Below the pieces are notes generated by a model. The model searched no databases and was not told the origin of the DNA. It saw only the letters and a list, made by a program, of their open reading frames with translations. The position numbers and the translations under genes are program-made. Source: Quadrisphaera sp. (GTDB lineage: Bacteria > Actinomycetota > Actinomycetes > Actinomycetales > Quadrisphaeraceae). Taken from it: a stretch of 15,033 nt of DNA. Numbering within the stretch: the stretch's first letter is position 1; each line of letters opens with the position of its first letter. The DNA lies in NCBI GenBank assembly GCA_029258695.1, contig JARIBR010000146.1, positions 1-15,033 of the forward strand. The letters run 5' to 3'. Below are positions 13,772 through 15,033 of the stretch, piece after piece.

Positions 13772-14818
13772 TCACCGGCGCCGCGGCACGATCGCCACCT
13801 TGCCGGACGTACCGGCGTCGGCGACCCGGTACGCCTCGCCCGCGTCGGCGATGTCGAAGCGGTCCGTGACGACCACCTCGGGGCGGACGTCCCAGACGAC
13901 CAGGCGCTCCAGCAGCTCGGCCCTGTGCCCGATCGAGGTCACCCACGACCCCATGAGGCAGATGCTCGGGTGGGTCAGCGCCGGGCTCGCCTCGAGGGTG
14001 AGCTGCCCGCCCTCACCGACGAGGACGCACCGACCCCACCGGGCGGTGGCCGCCAGCACCAGGGCGCGCGCTGGAGCCGCGCCGGACGCGTCGACCGTCA
14101 CCGAGGCGCCCCGACCGCCGAGGGCCTCGCGGACGGCCTCCAGCGGGGCGTGCGCGCCGCTGTCCACCACGTCGGTCACCGCGCCGAGCGCCAGGGCGCG
14201 CTCCCGGCGCGCGCCGACGACGTCCGCGCCGACCACCGTGCGGGCTCCGAGCGCGCGGGCCAGCAGGCCCACCGCCTGACCGACGGGGCCGAGACCGGTC
14301 ACCACCACGTCGTCGCGCCTGGAGACCTGAGCGCGCAGCAGCGCCTCGTAGGCGGTGCCGAACCCGCAGGCCACGCACGCCCCGTCGACGAGGCTCAGGG
14401 GCTCGGGCAGGGGAAGGCAGTCCACCTCCTCGGCGAGCAGCAGGTCGGCGTGCCCCCCGTCGCGCTGCCAGCCGTAGGCCGCCCGCGACGCCGAGGTGCA
14501 GGCGACGCGGTACCCGGTGCGGCACTCGTCGCAGAGCCCGCAGCCGCTGATGTGGTAGATGACGACCCGGTCACCGACGGCGAGCCGCTGCACGCCCGGT
14601 CCGACCTCGACCACCGTGCCCGAGGGTTCGTGCCCGGCGACCACCCCCTGGTAGGCCTCGGGGCCCTCGCCGAGGTGCTCGCGGTAGATCGCCCGCAGGT
14701 CGGAGCCGCAGAGCGTCGAGGCGCCGACGGCGAGCACCACCTGACCGTGGCCGGGCACGGGGTCCGGCGCCTGACCGATGTCGACGCGGCGGGCTCCTGG
14801 CAGGTGGACGGTGCGCAC
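13772..14818 (-). CDS. zinc-dependent alcohol dehydrogenase (medium-chain family)
   Basis: 348 aa from GTG 14818. Medium-chain dehydrogenases oxidise alcohols or polyols with NAD(P). Catalytic zinc ligands are C37 (in LCGSD), H63 and E64 (in AGHEPSG); the structural zinc is bound by C93, C96, C99 and C107 (CGLCDECRTGYRVAC). The Rossmann motif GLGPVG is at 175-180, followed by VVGADVVGARRERA, where an Asp ending strand 2 suggests NAD (inference). The substrate is unknown; the layout resembles the sorbitol/threonine dehydrogenase-like group. The frame opens at 14884, but the extra 22 residues have no conserved character and overlap the cold-shock terminator stem. CATGAT lies 6 nt before GTG 14818. 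It converges on the MoeZ-like gene with an 18-bp gap. Confidence 0.9.
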   Translation of the reverse strand: MRTVHLPGARRVDIGQAPDPVPGHGQVVLAVGASTLCGSDLRAIYREHLGEGPEAYQGVVAGHEPSGTVVEVGPGVQRLAVGDRVVIYHISGCGLCDECRTGYRVACTSASRAAYGWQRDGGHADLLLAEEVDCLPLPEPLSLVDGACVACGFGTAYEALLRAQVSRRDDVVVTGLGPVGQAVGLLARALGARTVVGADVVGARRERALALGAVTDVVDSGAHAPLEAVREALGGRGASVTVDASGAAPARALVLAATARWGRCVLVGEGGQLTLEASPALTHPSICLMGSWVTSIGHRAELLERLVVWDVRPEVVVTDRFDIADAGEAYRVADAGTSGKVAIVPRRR

Positions 14819-14824
14819 GAGGCC

Positions 14825-14830
14825 ATCATG
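14825..14830 (-). promoter_or_regulatory. -10-like hexamer of a probable leaderless start (alcohol dehydrogenase)
   Basis: CATGAT on the minus strand ends 6 nt before GTG 14818. It is identical in sequence and spacing to the element before the AGE-family gene and supports GTG 14818 over 14884. Confidence 0.4.
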
Positions 14831-14873
14831 GGCGTGCCCCGCACGCCCCGTCGCCCTGGGCACCACGCAGGAC

Positions 14874-14904
14874 GACGCCCCCACCGCACAGCGGTGGGGG
14901 CGTC
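14874..14904 (-). terminator. strong terminator stem after the cold-shock gene
   Basis: A perfect 14-bp inverted repeat (GACGCCCCCACCGC and GCGGTGGGGGCGTC) with a 3-nt loop, 40 bp after the cold-shock stop codon. No T-run follows. Its position fits termination of the minus-strand cold-shock transcript before the alcohol dehydrogenase promoter. Confidence 0.75.
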
Positions 14905-14944
14905 ATCGTGGGCGGCCGGCGTCACCGGCCCTCCCGACGAGAGA

Positions 14945-15033
14945 TCAGACGGGGCGGATGTCCGAGGCCTGGGGGCCCTTCTGGCCCTGGGTGATCTCGA
15001 ACTCGACCTTCTGGTTCTCGTCGAGGGTGCGGT
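14945..15033 (-). CDS. CspA-family cold-shock protein, C-terminal part (5' end outside window)
   Basis: The 29 visible residues before the TGA (TCA at 14945-14947) end with RTLDENQKVEFEI, TQGQKGPQASDIRPV. This is the typical C-terminus of actinobacterial CspA-type proteins, small single-domain OB-fold RNA chaperones of about 67 aa. The RNP1 and RNP2 motifs lie beyond the window edge. Such proteins bind single-stranded RNA and DNA and melt mRNA structure. A 14-bp terminator stem follows. Confidence 0.93.
   Translation of the reverse strand, partial: RTLDENQKVEFEITQGQKGPQASDIRPV

Noticed and set aside
14819..14884. 22-residue N-terminal extension of the alcohol dehydrogenase to ATG-like start at 14884
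   Set aside because: It would begin inside the cold-shock terminator stem, has no conserved sequence, and a hexamer marks GTG 14818.

Overview
The window is very GC-rich (roughly 70-75% by eye), densely packed, and its proteins are typical of Actinomycetota: an Rpf-type resuscitation factor, an EthA-like Baeyer-Villiger monooxygenase, a MoeZ-type E1-rhodanese protein and a CspA-type cold-shock protein. GTG starts are frequent and many starts have no Shine-Dalgarno sequence but a -10-like hexamer directly upstream. A Kineosporiales-like or related actinobacterium would fit, but the genus cannot be fixed from the sequence. I see no rRNA, tRNA, CRISPR array, transposase or integrase; it reads as ordinary chromosomal sequence.

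Layout. 1-285: the tail of an unknown + strand gene. 349-2582: an MpaB-like (DUF2236) oxygenase gene facing a conserved protein of unknown function, the two genes overlapping tail to tail by 22 bp. 2762-3808: a P1-family (DmpA/NylC-like) self-cleaving peptidase. 3822-4959 (minus): a DUF998 membrane protein followed by a small cupin protein whose gene overlaps it by 125 bp. 5137-7496: an EthA-like flavin monooxygenase and a short-chain dehydrogenase joined by a GTGA stop/start overlap.

7506-9884 is a cell-wall locus: a secreted Rpf-LysM protein and a membrane-anchored LysM protein on the minus strand, and a secreted NlpC/P60 hydrolase diverging from them across a 485-bp intergenic region with several dyad and repeat elements. 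The rpf-like gene is the oddest item. Its complete signal peptide and catalytic core are encoded in frame, but no ATG, GTG or TTG lies between the upstream stop and codon 95. The best candidate start is ATC at 8201, preceded by an AAAGG ribosome site, a leader hairpin and a recognisable promoter.

9990-13753: an AGE-family sugar epimerase/isomerase, then an M18 aminopeptidase coupled through another GTGA overlap to a MoeZ-like adenylyltransferase/sulfurtransferase. 13772-14818 (minus): a zinc alcohol dehydrogenase. 14945-end (minus): the C-terminus of a CspA-like cold-shock protein followed by a strong 14-bp terminator stem.

Across the window, eight genes with no useful Shine-Dalgarno have a -10-like hexamer ending 6-7 nt before the start codon, suggesting leaderless transcription. 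By contrast the three cell-wall genes and the 473-aa unknown have ordinary Shine-Dalgarno sequences and untranslated leaders. No wholly new multigene system is evident; the most notable signals are regulatory and translational.
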